A DNA stretch of 37,761 nucleotides from Longimicrobium sp. (GTDB taxonomy: Bacteria; Gemmatimonadota; Gemmatimonadetes; Longimicrobiales; Longimicrobiaceae): NCBI GenBank assembly GCA_036389135.1, contig DASVQP010000050.1, positions 1 through 37,761 on the forward strand, in the 5' to 3' direction. Position 1 is the first letter of the stretch; each line of letters opens with the position of its first letter. Shown piece by piece: positions 7,550 to 15,754 of this stretch. Made by a program: the position numbers and the translations under genes. The notes under the pieces are model-generated. The model ran no database searches. It saw nothing but the letters and a program-made list of their open reading frames with translations, and was not told where the DNA came from.

Positions 7550-8407
7550 TCACCGCATGCGCAGCAGCCCCTCCTGCGCCACGGACGCCACCAGCCGCCC
7601 CTCGCGGTCGTAAAGGCTTCCACGCGTGAAGCCGCGCGCGCCGGTGGCGACGGGGCTGTCGGTGGAGAAGAGGAGCCATTCGTCCGCGCGGAAGGGGCGG
7701 TGGAACCAGAGGGCGTGGTCGAGGGTGGCGGCCTGCAGCTCGGGGCGCTGAAAGGTGAGGCCGTGGGGGAGGAGCGCCGTGCCCAGCAGCCCGTAGTCCG
7801 ACGCGTACGCCAGCACCGCCTGGTGGCGCAGCGTGTCCGCCGGCATCTCGCCGACGGCGCGGAACCACACGTGCTTGGCTGGGTCGCGCGGCGTGGGGCG
7901 GAAGGGGTCCACCGGGTGCACGGGGCGAAAGTCGATGGGGCGGTCCTGCGTGTAGATGGCCCGCAGCGGCTCGGGGATGCGGTCCGCGACGGCGCGCACC
8001 AGGTCCAGCTCGCGCGGCAGCCCCTCGGGATCGGGCGCGGCGGGCGCGTCCATCTGGTGCTCGATCCCGGGCTCCGGCACCTGGAACGACGCGGCCATGT
8101 TGAAGATGGCGCGCCCGTGCTGGATCGCCGTCACGTGGCGCGTGGTGAAGCTCTTCCCGTCGCGCAGCCGGTCGACCAGGTACACGATGGGCGCGCTCAG
8201 GTCGCCGGGGAGGATGAAGTATCCGTGAACCGAGTGCGCCACCCGGTCGTCCCCCACCGTCCTCCCCGCCGCCACCAGCGCCTGCCCCAGCACCTGCCCC
8301 CCGAAGACGCGCCCCGACCCGATGTCGCGATTGGTGCCGCGGAAGATGTTCTCCTCGATGTCCTCGAGGTCCAGCAGCGATAGCAGGTCTTGCAAACGGT
8401 AGCTCAT
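7550..8407 (-). CDS. tesB: Acyl-CoA thioesterase II
   Basis: A 285-residue double hot-dog thioesterase that hydrolyses acyl-CoA to free fatty acid and CoA in the cytoplasm. The length matches the family. The catalytic triad falls at the same numbers as in Escherichia coli TesB: Asp204 (YASDYGLL), Thr228 (AATLDHALWFH) and Gln278 (SVAQEGLLRMR). Other family marks are FGGQVLGQAL near 35-44 and VHGYFILPGD near 60-69. The gene is convergent with vapC, with only seven bases between stops. It appears monocistronic, with a long repeat array just upstream. Confidence 0.95.
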   Translation of the reverse strand: MSYRLQDLLSLLDLEDIEENIFRGTNRDIGSGRVFGGQVLGQALVAAGRTVGDDRVAHSVHGYFILPGDLSAPIVYLVDRLRDGKSFTTRHVTAIQHGRAIFNMAASFQVPEPGIEHQMDAPAAPDPEGLPRELDLVRAVADRIPEPLRAIYTQDRPIDFRPVHPVDPFRPTPRDPAKHVWFRAVGEMPADTLRHQAVLAYASDYGLLGTALLPHGLTFQRPELQAATLDHALWFHRPFRADEWLLFSTDSPVATGARGFTRGSLYDREGRLVASVAQEGLLRMR

Positions 8408-8438
8408 GTGGTCAGGCGAGATAGGAGTTTGGGAGGGT

Positions 8439-8494
8439 GAGTGCTAAGTGCTAAGTGCTAAGTGCTAAGTGCTAAGTGCTAAGTGCTAAGTGCT
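8439..8494. repeat. Eight tandem AAGTGCT heptads
   Basis: One GAGTGCT followed by seven perfect AAGTGCT units, 56 bases in all. It lies upstream of tesB and immediately before the 193-bp inverted-repeat element. Perfect tandem seven-base units are prone to slippage, so copy number probably varies between strains. Confidence 0.9.
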
Positions 8495-8519
8495 GGAGTC
8501 GGACCTCGCCCCCCATCTT

Positions 8520-8712
8520 GTCATCCTGAGAAAGCCGCCCCACGGACGCCTGGCGTCGCACGCGGTGCTCCTGCGGCGACCAAAGGATCTAGCGGGCGAG
8601 GCAAGAGGACGGCCGGTAGCCACGAGTCCCTCGGAACGCGCAGTAGATCCTTCGCTCCGCGCCATGGATCTACGTGCGGGCGAGATCGCTGAGGCGCGTC
8701 ACTCTGGATGAC
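8520..8712. repeat. 193-bp interspersed element with GTCATCCTGAG ends, copy A
   Basis: It starts GTCATCCTGAG and ends CTCTGGATGAC, an imperfect terminal inverted repeat. The interior shares long blocks with the element at 27598-27787, including AGGATCTAGC, GGCGAGGCAAGAGGACGG and GCAGTAGATCCTTCGCTCCG. It has an internal palindrome around AAGGATCTA and TAGATCCTT. It has no coding capacity, so it looks like a non-autonomous repeat rather than a gene. Confidence 0.85.
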
Positions 8713-8720
8713 AATGAGGG

Positions 8721-8783
8721 CACTCACGCACTCACGCACTCACGCACCGCGGTTCAGCACTCAGCACTTAGGACTCAGCACTT
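8721..8783. repeat. CACTCACG octamers and inverted heptads
   Basis: Three CACTCACG units at 8721-8744 are followed by reverse-complement heptads (AGCACTC, AGCACTT and variants) at 8756-8783. The right side of the 193-bp element is therefore bordered by heptads inverted relative to those on the left. The array ends at the 3' end of the transporter gene. Confidence 0.75.
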
Positions 8784-8785
8784 CC

Positions 8786-10309
8786 TCACCGCAACACCGG
8801 CGCGAGAATCGACACCGCCGCCACGATCACCACCACGCCGATCACGTCCAGGATCAGGCCGTACCTCACCATCCGCATCAGCGGGACGTAGCCGGAGCCA
8901 TAGACGATCGCGTTGCAGGGCGTCGACACGGGGAGCATGAAGCCCAGGCTGGCCGCCATCGTCGCGCCGAGCGCCGGGGCGAGCGGATCGACGCCCGCCG
9001 CCGTCGCGATGGAGATCACCACCGGCACCACCATGTTGGCCGAAGCGGTGTTGCTGGTCGTCTCGCTCACCAGCACCGCCACGATCACGGACGCCACCAG
9101 CAGCCCGAAGTCGCCGTGGAGCGGGAGGAGGCTCGTGATCCCCCGCCCCACCGCCTCTGCCAGACCCGTGTTGAACGACAGCACCCCCAGCGCGAAACCG
9201 CCGCCGTACAGCAGGATCACCCCCCAGTCGATCCGCACCGCCTGCTCCCAGTCGATCGCCTTCTCCCCGGGCGCGCTGCCGGGCAGGAGGAAGAGGAGAA
9301 ACGCCCCCACCAGCGCCGCGACCGCCTCCGGCACCCGCGCGCTCATCTCGCGGTACACGGGGCTCGCCTCCCCCACGACCAGCGCGAACACCCCCGGCAC
9401 GATCCAGAGCGCCGCCGTCACCCCGAACGCGATGGCGACGGAGCGCTGTCCGCGCGTCCAGGGGCCCAGCGATGCGCGCTCGCGGCGGATCAGCTCCGCG
9501 CCCTCGCCCAGCGTGCTCACCCCCGCCGGCGACAGCCAGTTGAGGTACAGGTAGAGCGCGGCGAAGAGGACGAGCACCACCGGCACCCCCACCGACATCC
9601 ACTCGAAGAAGGTGATCTCCACCTTGAGCAGCGTGCGGATGAACCCGATGCCGATCACGTTCGGCGGCGTGCCGATGGGCGTCGCCAGCCCGCCGATGGA
9701 GGCGGCGAAGCTGGTCATCAGCATCAGCCCCGTGGCGTAGCGCGGATCGATCGCCGAGCCGCCGGCCGCCGAGCCGCGCATCACGCCCAGGATCGACATC
9801 CCGATCCCGAACATCATGGCGGTGGTGGCGGTGTTCGACATCCACGCACTCAGCGCCGCCGTCACAGCCCCGAACGCCAGCAGCACCCGCGCGGGCCGCC
9901 CGCCGATCCACGGAATCGTGAGCACCGCGAAGGCCACGCGCCGGTCGAGCGCGTGCAGAAAGATCGCCCGCGCCAGGATGAACGAGCCGATGAAGAGGAA
10001 GATCAGCGGATCGGCAAAGGGCGCGAACACCTCCTTGGCGGGCGCCACGCGCAGCACCACGCACGCCGCCGCACCCAGCAGCGCCGTCGCCGGCATGGGG
10101 AGCGCCTCCGTGATCCACAGCACCACCACCGCGGCCATCACCGCCGCCAGCCGGTGCGCCTCCGGCTTCAGCCCGTCCAGGGGCGCAAGCAGCAACGCCG
10201 CGAACACCAGCGGCGCCAACACGAACCCCGCGCGGTTCCGCAGCCGCTCGAAGCGCTGCTCGCCCCGGGAAAGGACCTCGCGCGGATGTGGAGTGGCGGT
10301 GGCGCTCAC
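8786..10309 (-). CDS. DASS-family sodium/anion symporter (SLC13 type)
   Basis: A 507-residue inner-membrane protein with about 12 hydrophobic segments, in the divalent anion:sodium symporter family that imports dicarboxylates, citrate or sulfate. The two family signatures are present: a first SNTAT motif in SAWMSNTATTAMMF and a second in ETTSNTASANMVVP. Each is followed by its partner loop, GLATPIGTPPNVIG and LPVSTPCNAIVYGSG respectively. The frame stays open far upstream on the antisense side of the sigma factor gene, so the start must be chosen. GTG at 10309 gives a short polar N-terminus before the first membrane segment and is the best choice. The exact substrate is unknown. Confidence 0.9.
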   Translation of the reverse strand: MSATATPHPREVLSRGEQRFERLRNRAGFVLAPLVFAALLLAPLDGLKPEAHRLAAVMAAVVVLWITEALPMPATALLGAAACVVLRVAPAKEVFAPFADPLIFLFIGSFILARAIFLHALDRRVAFAVLTIPWIGGRPARVLLAFGAVTAALSAWMSNTATTAMMFGIGMSILGVMRGSAAGGSAIDPRYATGLMLMTSFAASIGGLATPIGTPPNVIGIGFIRTLLKVEITFFEWMSVGVPVVLVLFAALYLYLNWLSPAGVSTLGEGAELIRRERASLGPWTRGQRSVAIAFGVTAALWIVPGVFALVVGEASPVYREMSARVPEAVAALVGAFLLFLLPGSAPGEKAIDWEQAVRIDWGVILLYGGGFALGVLSFNTGLAEAVGRGITSLLPLHGDFGLLVASVIVAVLVSETTSNTASANMVVPVVISIATAAGVDPLAPALGATMAASLGFMLPVSTPCNAIVYGSGYVPLMRMVRYGLILDVIGVVVIVAAVSILAPVLR

Positions 10310-10642
10310 GGGCGGAAGTACGGGCGGCGAGTGTGGAAAGCGGCGGTGGGCCGTGCACGATACCGCGCATGGGCGGCGGCGGCAAACCCGGCCCGACCGG
10401 GGCGCCACGTGGATGCACGGAAGCGCAGCCGCTTCAGGTCGCCGCAACCATCCGCCACTCCGGGTCACGCGCGAATGTGCCTCTGGCCCAAGCCTCAGGT
10501 GAACAGAGAGAGCGGCTGCGCGCGTATTAAGCCGTTCTGCGGGCGCAAATTCTGCTGGTGGAACATTGTTCGCGCAAAGGAGTCCCTCTACCTTCAGCGC
10601 GCCGCCCCGAAGTGCCTCCACCCATCCAGCCCACTGGAACGA
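10310..10642. promoter_or_regulatory. Divergent intergenic region with possible ECF promoter
   Basis: A 333-base region between the divergent transporter and sigma factor genes, with no convincing ORF. GGAAC at 10560-10564 and GTC at 10582-10584, 17 bases apart, resemble an ECF-type promoter that could serve autoregulation of the sigma factor. This is a weak motif match only. Confidence 0.3.
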
Positions 10643-11425
10643 ATGCCGAGCCGGAAGGAACTCGAGGCCCTCTTCCTCGAACACCTCCCCTGGATCGACC
10701 GCGTCTGTGCGCTCCTGTGCCGGCGGCACGGGCTGGCCGGCGCGGAGGGCGAGGACTTCACGTCGTGGGCGCGGATGAAGCTTGTGGAAGACGAGTACGC
10801 CGCCCTTCGCAAGTTCCGCGGCGAGAGCTCGTTGAACACGTATCTCACGGTCGTGGTCTCGATGCTCTTTCGTGAGTACCGTGTATCCCGCTGGGGCCGC
10901 TGGCGTCCCTCGGCCGCGGCGCGGCGGGAGGGGCCCGTGGCCGTGCGCCTGGAAACGCTGGTGCGCCGCGACGGCTACGGCCTCGATCAGGCCGTGGAGG
11001 TGCTCCGCACGTCGGGCGACACCGATGCGTCGCAAGGAGAGCTCGCGCGGATGCTCGCCCGGCTCCCGGCCCGCACGCCGCTGCGCCCGTCGCAGGTGGG
11101 GGCCGACGAGCTGGAGCACACCCCCGGCCCCGCATCCGCCGACGACCTGACGGAGCGCGCCGAGTCGGAGGCGGAGCGGACGCAGCTCCACGATGCGCTG
11201 GGCCGCGCGCTGGACCGGCTGGATCAGGAGGACCGGCTGATCCTGCGGATGCGCTTCTGGGAGGATCTCAGCGTGGCGGACATCGCGCGGGGCCTGGCGC
11301 TGCCCCAGAAGCCGTTGTACAGGCGCATCGAGCGGACCCTGAACGAGTTGCGCGGGCACCTGCAGGCCGCGGGGATCACTCCGGACGAAGTGCGCTCGCT
11401 CCTCGGAAATCTGGAGGCGGAATGA
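10643..11425 (+). CDS. Sigma-70 family (ECF-like) RNA polymerase sigma factor
   Basis: A 260-residue sigma factor. The N-terminal half carries region 2: the FLEHLPWIDRVCALLCRRHG segment, then FTSWARMKLVEDEYAALRKFRGESSLNTYL, resembling the helix pair that binds core enzyme and the -10 element. The C-terminal part (about 185-245) is region 4, with LDRLDQEDRLILRMRFWEDLSVADIARGL as the helix-turn-helix for the -35 element. The linker is longer than in typical ECF factors. A probable membrane regulator follows 67 bases downstream in the same direction. ATG 10643 is the first start consistent with the fold; an open frame continues upstream without conserved residues. Confidence 0.88.
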   Translation: MPSRKELEALFLEHLPWIDRVCALLCRRHGLAGAEGEDFTSWARMKLVEDEYAALRKFRGESSLNTYLTVVVSMLFREYRVSRWGRWRPSAAARREGPVAVRLETLVRRDGYGLDQAVEVLRTSGDTDASQGELARMLARLPARTPLRPSQVGADELEHTPGPASADDLTERAESEAERTQLHDALGRALDRLDQEDRLILRMRFWEDLSVADIARGLALPQKPLYRRIERTLNELRGHLQAAGITPDEVRSLLGNLEAE

Positions 11426-11492
11426 GCGGATGGCGCGACAAACGCTTTACGCGTCCATCCAATAGGTATGGCGCGCAGGTGGAGGGCACCCG

Positions 11493-12446
11493 ATGACGGA
11501 TAAGATGAAGAACGCAGAGCGCCTGGCCGCCCTCCTCGACGGGCGGCTGGACGCGCACCGGCGCGACGAGCTCCTCACCGAGCTCGCCACATCGGAGGAC
11601 GACTTCGACGCCTACGCGGACGCGGTGGCGATCACGGCAGAGCTGGAGGGCGCCGCCCCCGAGACGACGCCGATCAAGGCCGCCTCCCTGGTGACGCCGA
11701 TCCCCGTCGCGCCCGAGGTGACGCACACCCACGCCACTCCCGAGGTGACGCCGATCCACGACGCCCCGTCGCGCCGCCGCGGGCTCGCGCCGCGCTGGCT
11801 GGCAGTCGCGGCGGTGCTGACGGGGGTGGCGCTCGCGCCCTGGCTGTGGACACGCTTCGCTGCGGATCGCGGTCTGGTTGCGGTCGAGGCCGACGCGCTC
11901 CCGGCCGGGTGGGACGCGAGCCCGTGGGGTATCACCAGGGGCGCCGGCGACGGGCTCACCGATGACGCGCGCGCCATCCGCCTGGGCGTGCGCCTGGTGG
12001 ACCTGGAGCTCGCCGTGCGCGGGCGTGACCCCGGCACCGCCCAGCTCGCCACCGAAACCGCGATGCTCCTGGAGGGCATCTCCGCCGCGGCGCCCGCCGG
12101 CATCTACCACGAAATCGCCCGCCGCGCCGGTGAGCCCGCCGAACGCCTCGAACCGCTTCTCGAAGAGGGGCGCGAGCTGGTGCCGCAGATGGCGGGTGAG
12201 GAGCAGGTGAAGCTGGGTGCGTGGATCGAATCGGCGCGCATCGCCGCCGCGACCCGCGATCAAACATTTTTTGCGAGGCGCGCTAATCGCTCGCAGTTGA
12301 AGCGCATGGCCGGGGATGCTACCCTCCCCCCTTCCGCCCGCAGCACCGCCGCTCGTCTCAGGATTGCGGTCGAGACCGCTTCCGCTCAGGATTGGAGCCT
12401 GCTGGAGCGCGAGCTGGCCGGTCTGCTGCGATCACTTGGCAGATGA
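11493..12446 (+). CDS. Probable membrane-anchored anti-sigma regulator
   Basis: A 317-residue protein encoded directly after the sigma factor. Its N-terminus (about 1-55: AERLAALLDGRLDAHRRDEL, then LATSEDDFDAYADAVAITAEL) resembles the short helical cytoplasmic part of anti-sigma factors. One membrane segment lies at about 100-122 (LAVAAVLTGVALAPWLW). Before it is a curious threonine/proline-rich linker with three repeated VTPI/EVT motifs. The C-terminal 190 residues are helical and presumably outside the membrane. The role is inferred from gene order and topology; there is no zinc-finger HxxxCxxC motif. Confidence 0.6.
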   Translation: MTDKMKNAERLAALLDGRLDAHRRDELLTELATSEDDFDAYADAVAITAELEGAAPETTPIKAASLVTPIPVAPEVTHTHATPEVTPIHDAPSRRRGLAPRWLAVAAVLTGVALAPWLWTRFAADRGLVAVEADALPAGWDASPWGITRGAGDGLTDDARAIRLGVRLVDLELAVRGRDPGTAQLATETAMLLEGISAAAPAGIYHEIARRAGEPAERLEPLLEEGRELVPQMAGEEQVKLGAWIESARIAAATRDQTFFARRANRSQLKRMAGDATLPPSARSTAARLRIAVETASAQDWSLLERELAGLLRSLGR

Positions 12447-12497
12447 AGCTGCGCAACGGGTAAAGTTGGTGGGTAATAACCATCTAAAGGACGATCA

Positions 12498-12530
12498 GCG
12501 GGAACAGTCTGCGGGCCAGGCTGTTCCCGC
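12498..12530 (+). terminator. Hairpin terminator of the sigma factor operon
   Basis: Perfect ten-base arms GCGGGAACAG (12498-12507) and CTGTTCCCGC (12521-12530) with a 13-base loop, followed by TTCC. It lies about 50 bases after the stop of the anti-sigma-like gene. Confidence 0.7.
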
Positions 12531-12623
12531 TTCCTCGTGCGGGCATGCGCCCTCGCCCGCAGGCTGGTAGATTCCAAGCGTCGGCGTGTGCGGGGATGAT
12601 TCCGGGGAACAGGATACGAGGTC

Positions 12624-13247
12624 ATGGATTCACAGATGGTGCTGGAGATCGTGGGGTACGTGGCGTCGGTGCTGGTGGCCGTGTCGCTGATGATGAGCTC
12701 GATCCTGCGGCTGAGGATCATCAACCTGGTGGGGTCGGCGGCGTTCACGGTGTACGGGGTGCTGATCCACGCCTATCCCGTGGCGGCGGTGAACGGGCTG
12801 ATCGTGCTCATCAACCTGTACTACCTGCGGCAGATGCTGGGCTCGCGCGAGTACTTCAAGCTCCTGCGCGTGCAGCCAGATTCGGAGTACCTGCGCTACT
12901 TCCTGGACTTCTACAAGGCCGACATCCAGCGCTTCCTCCCCGGCTTCACGCACACGCCGGCCGCGGGGCAGCTCACCTTTTTCGTGCTGCGCGACATGGT
13001 GCCGGCGGGGCTCTTTATCGGTGAGATGCGGGGGGATGGGGCGCTGCACGTGGTGCTGGACTTCGTGATCCCGCAGTTCCGCGACTTCAAGACGGGGCGC
13101 TACCTCTTCACCGACCAGGCGGAGTTCTTTCGCGAGCTGGGCGTGCACGAGATCCTGAGCGATCCCGGCAGCAGCGAGCACACGAAGTACCTCCGCCGCA
13201 TGGGCTTCGCGCCGGGCGAGGGGATGTACCGCCTGCGCGTCGCGTGA
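12624..13247 (+). CDS. YgjV-like inner-membrane protein with soluble C-terminal domain
   Basis: A 207-residue protein. Residues 1-75 hold three hydrophobic helices (IVGYVASVLVAVSLMMSSI, a second containing INLVGSAAFTVYGVLI, and a third with AVNGLIVLINLYYL), which resemble the YgjV/semiSWEET-like membrane family. Residues 80-207 are soluble and mixed alpha/beta, with a pattern (LTFFVLRDMVPAGLFIGEM, then LHVVLDFVIPQFRDFKTGRY) reminiscent of an acetyltransferase-like fold. Its stop overlaps the allantoinase start by four bases (GTGA), so it heads the ureide operon. That position raises the possibility of a transport or sensing role, but function is unknown. Confidence 0.7.
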   Translation: MDSQMVLEIVGYVASVLVAVSLMMSSILRLRIINLVGSAAFTVYGVLIHAYPVAAVNGLIVLINLYYLRQMLGSREYFKLLRVQPDSEYLRYFLDFYKADIQRFLPGFTHTPAAGQLTFFVLRDMVPAGLFIGEMRGDGALHVVLDFVIPQFRDFKTGRYLFTDQAEFFRELGVHEILSDPGSSEHTKYLRRMGFAPGEGMYRLRVA

Positions 13248-14593
13248 GCGGAGTCGTCTTCCGCGCGCGCCGCGTCGTCCTGCCGGATGGCGTGCGTCCC
13301 GCGTCGGTGTACGTGGAGGGCGGCCGGATCGCGGCGGTGCGCGCGTTCGACGATGCGGGGGATGGCGCGACCGTGGTGGATGCGGGCGACGCGGTGCTGA
13401 TGCCGGGGCTCGTGGACACGCACGTGCACGTCAACGAGCCGGGGCGGACGGACTGGGAAGGATTCGAGACCGCCACCCGTGCCGCCGCGGCCGGCGGCGT
13501 CACGACCATCGTGGACATGCCGCTGAACAGCATCCCCGCCACCGCTTCGGCGGAGGGGATGCGCGCGAAGCTGGACGCGGCGCGCGGGAAGTGCGGCGTG
13601 GACGTGGGGTTCTGGGGAGGCGTGGTGCCCGGAAACGACGCCGAGCTGCGCCCGCTGTGGGAGGCGGGGGTGCTCGGCTTCAAGTGCTTCCTCGCTCCCT
13701 CGGGCGTCGCCGAGTTCGGCCACGTCGGTGAGGCGGAGCTGCGGCTCGCGATGCCGATTTTGTCTGAGCTGCGCGCGCCGCTGCTGGTGCATGCCGAACT
13801 GCCGGCGCCACTGGAGCGCGCCGCCGCGGCCATCACCGGCGATGACCCGCGCGCGTACGCCACATACCTGCGCTCCCGCCCGCCAGAAGCGGAGGTCGAG
13901 GCCATCGAGATGATGGTCCGCCTCTGCCGCGAGCTCGGGACGCGGGTGCACATCGTCCACCTGGCGGCGGCGGAGGCGCTTCCCCTGCTCCGCGATGCGC
14001 GCGCGGAGGGGCTGCCGATCACCGTCGAGACCTGCCCGCACTACCTGCACTTCGCGGCGGAGGATATTCGCGACGACGGGTTGGAGTGGAAGTGCGCGCC
14101 CCCGATCCGCCACCGGGCGAACCGCGAGCGGCTGTGGGAGGCGCTCGCGGCGGCGGACGTGGACCTCGTCGCATCCGACCACTCGCCGTGCCCGCCGGCG
14201 ATGAAGGCGGGCGACTGGTTCACGGCGTGGGGCGGGATCGCGTCGCTCCAGCTTGGGCTGCGCGTGATGTGGACGGCCGCCAGGGCGCGTGGGTTTGGCC
14301 CGGAGCGCATCGCGGAGTGGATGTGCGCGGCCCCGGCGCGTCTCGCGGGGCTGGAAGCGCGCAAAGGCTCCATCGCCCTGGGGTGCGACGCGGACCTGGT
14401 GGTGTGGGACCCGGACTCGGATGCCACCGTGCGGCCGGATGTGCTTCATCACAGGCACAAAGTGACCCCGTACGCGGGCGGAGTCTTTGCCGGGGAGGTG
14501 CTGGCGACGTACGTTCGTGGGGTGCAGGTGTACGACCGCGGCCGCTTTCCGGATCAGCCGGCCGGGCGCATCCTCCTTCGCGACATCGCATGA
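13244..14593 (+). CDS. allB: Allantoinase
   Basis: A 449-residue cyclic amidohydrolase that opens allantoin to allantoate. Binuclear metal ligands are all visible: His60 and His62 in DTHVHVNEPG, the carbamylated Lys147 in GFKCFLAPSG, His183 in LVHAEL, His239 in HIVHLAAAEA and Asp312 in ASDHSPCP. HVNEPGRTDWEGFETAT is characteristic of allantoinase rather than dihydroorotase or hydantoinase. The start is a GTG overlapping the stop of the upstream membrane gene, and the end overlaps allantoicase (ATGA). The tight coupling supports one ureide operon. Confidence 0.95.
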   Translation: MSGVVFRARRVVLPDGVRPASVYVEGGRIAAVRAFDDAGDGATVVDAGDAVLMPGLVDTHVHVNEPGRTDWEGFETATRAAAAGGVTTIVDMPLNSIPATASAEGMRAKLDAARGKCGVDVGFWGGVVPGNDAELRPLWEAGVLGFKCFLAPSGVAEFGHVGEAELRLAMPILSELRAPLLVHAELPAPLERAAAAITGDDPRAYATYLRSRPPEAEVEAIEMMVRLCRELGTRVHIVHLAAAEALPLLRDARAEGLPITVETCPHYLHFAAEDIRDDGLEWKCAPPIRHRANRERLWEALAAADVDLVASDHSPCPPAMKAGDWFTAWGGIASLQLGLRVMWTAARARGFGPERIAEWMCAAPARLAGLEARKGSIALGCDADLVVWDPDSDATVRPDVLHHRHKVTPYAGGVFAGEVLATYVRGVQVYDRGRFPDQPAGRILLRDIA

Positions 14594-15612
14594 TCGACTT
14601 CGAGGAGCTGCCGGACCTGGCGTCGGAGCGGCTGGGCGGCGCGGTGCTGGCCGCCAACGACGAGTTCTTTGCCCCCAAGGACGGCCTCCTCAAGCCCGGC
14701 CCCGCCGAGTGGCGCGAGGGCGCGTACACTGAGCGCGGCAAGTGGATGGACGGGTGGGAGACCCGCCGCCACTCGCCGGACCACGACTGGTGCATCGTCC
14801 GGCTGGGCGCGCCGGGGATCGTGCGCGGGGTGGTGGCGGACACGGCGTTCTTCCGCGGCAACTATCCCGAGCACTGCTCGCTGGAGGGATGCTCCGTCCC
14901 CGGCACGCCGTCCGCCGCCGAGCTGGTGCACGCGGACTGGACCGAGATCCTCCCGAAGTCGCCGCTGCGGGGCGATCACAAGAACCGCTTCCCGGTGGAG
15001 CACGACGGGCGCTTCACCCACCTGCGCTTCCACATCTACCCGGATGGGGGCGTGGCGCGGTTGCGGGTGCACGGCGAGGTGGTGCCGGATTGGACGCGCT
15101 TCGCCCGCGCGGGAGGCGAGGTGGACCTGGCGGCGATGGAGAACGGCGGGTGGGTGGTGTCGTGCAGCGACGTGTTTTACGGCGACCGGCAGAACCTGGT
15201 CCTGCCCGGCCGCTCGCTCTTCATGGGCGACGGCTGGGAGACGCGCCGCCGCCGCGGCCCCGGCCACGACTGGAGCATCGTGCGCCTTGCCGCGCCGGGC
15301 ACGATCCACCGCGTGGAGATCGACACGGACCTCTTCAAGGGCAATTCCCCCGAGCGGTGCACCCTGGAAGCGATCCACCTTCCCGGCGCCACCGCCGGTG
15401 CGCTCGCCGCCCACTCCGCGCCCTGGACACCGCTGCTGGCCGAGACCCGCCTCCAGCCCGACGCCCGCCACCGCTTCGAGGACGAGGTCATCGCCGCCGG
15501 CCCCGCGACGCACGTGCGCCTCAACGTCTTTCCCGATGGCGGGATCGCGCGGCTGCGGCTGTTCGGGGTGCTGGACGCGCGGCACACCGGGGGCGAGAGC
15601 AGCGGGGGCTGA
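14590..15612 (+). CDS. alc: Allantoicase
   Basis: A 340-residue enzyme that hydrolyses allantoate to ureidoglycolate and urea. As in all allantoicases, the protein is a tandem duplication of a jelly-roll domain: DGWETRRHSPDHDWCIVRLG in the first half is repeated as DGWETRRRRGPGHDWSIVRL in the second. Each repeat is followed by an RLNVFPDGGIARLRL-type strand pair. ATG 14590 overlaps the allB stop. The stop codon TGA (15610-15612) lies inside a 20-base palindromic repeat, so the last few residues (GESSGG) come from repeat DNA. Confidence 0.95.
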   Translation: MIDFEELPDLASERLGGAVLAANDEFFAPKDGLLKPGPAEWREGAYTERGKWMDGWETRRHSPDHDWCIVRLGAPGIVRGVVADTAFFRGNYPEHCSLEGCSVPGTPSAAELVHADWTEILPKSPLRGDHKNRFPVEHDGRFTHLRFHIYPDGGVARLRVHGEVVPDWTRFARAGGEVDLAAMENGGWVVSCSDVFYGDRQNLVLPGRSLFMGDGWETRRRRGPGHDWSIVRLAAPGTIHRVEIDTDLFKGNSPERCTLEAIHLPGATAGALAAHSAPWTPLLAETRLQPDARHRFEDEVIAAGPATHVRLNVFPDGGIARLRLFGVLDARHTGGESSGG

Positions 15613-15725
15613 AGCCCCCGCCTGGAACGACGGGAAGGCGGCTGAAGCCGGCTCGCGAAACGCGATGTAAGACCCGGAGTCCGCGCAGGCGGACTTTGTG
15701 CTGTTGTTGCAGCGAGTTCACTCGC
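15602..15725. repeat. Four-palindrome intergenic repeat at the allantoicase 3' end
   Basis: Four consecutive short palindromes: GCGGGGGCTGAAGCCCCCGC (15602-15621), CGGCTGAAGCCG (15640-15651), AGTCCGCGCAGGCGGACT (15678-15695) and GCGAGTTCACTCGC (15712-15725). The block 15622-15655 is identical over 34 bases, in inverted orientation, to 27806-27839. It fills the whole allantoicase to decarboxylase gap and could fold into a multi-hairpin RNA that affects operon readthrough or stability. Confidence 0.85.
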
Positions 15726-15754
15726 CCGGAGCCACCCCACCTAAAATCGCCCCC

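Noticed and set aside
8439-8783. CRISPR array, suggested by regular short repeats
   Set aside because: The units are seven or eight bases with no unique spacers, and no cas genes are present.
10310-11359. Long minus-strand open frame continuous with the transporter, antisense to the sigma factor gene
   Set aside because: It lacks any conserved domain and lies opposite a clear sigma factor with regions 2 and 4. High GC keeps antisense frames open, so the transporter is started at GTG 10309 instead.
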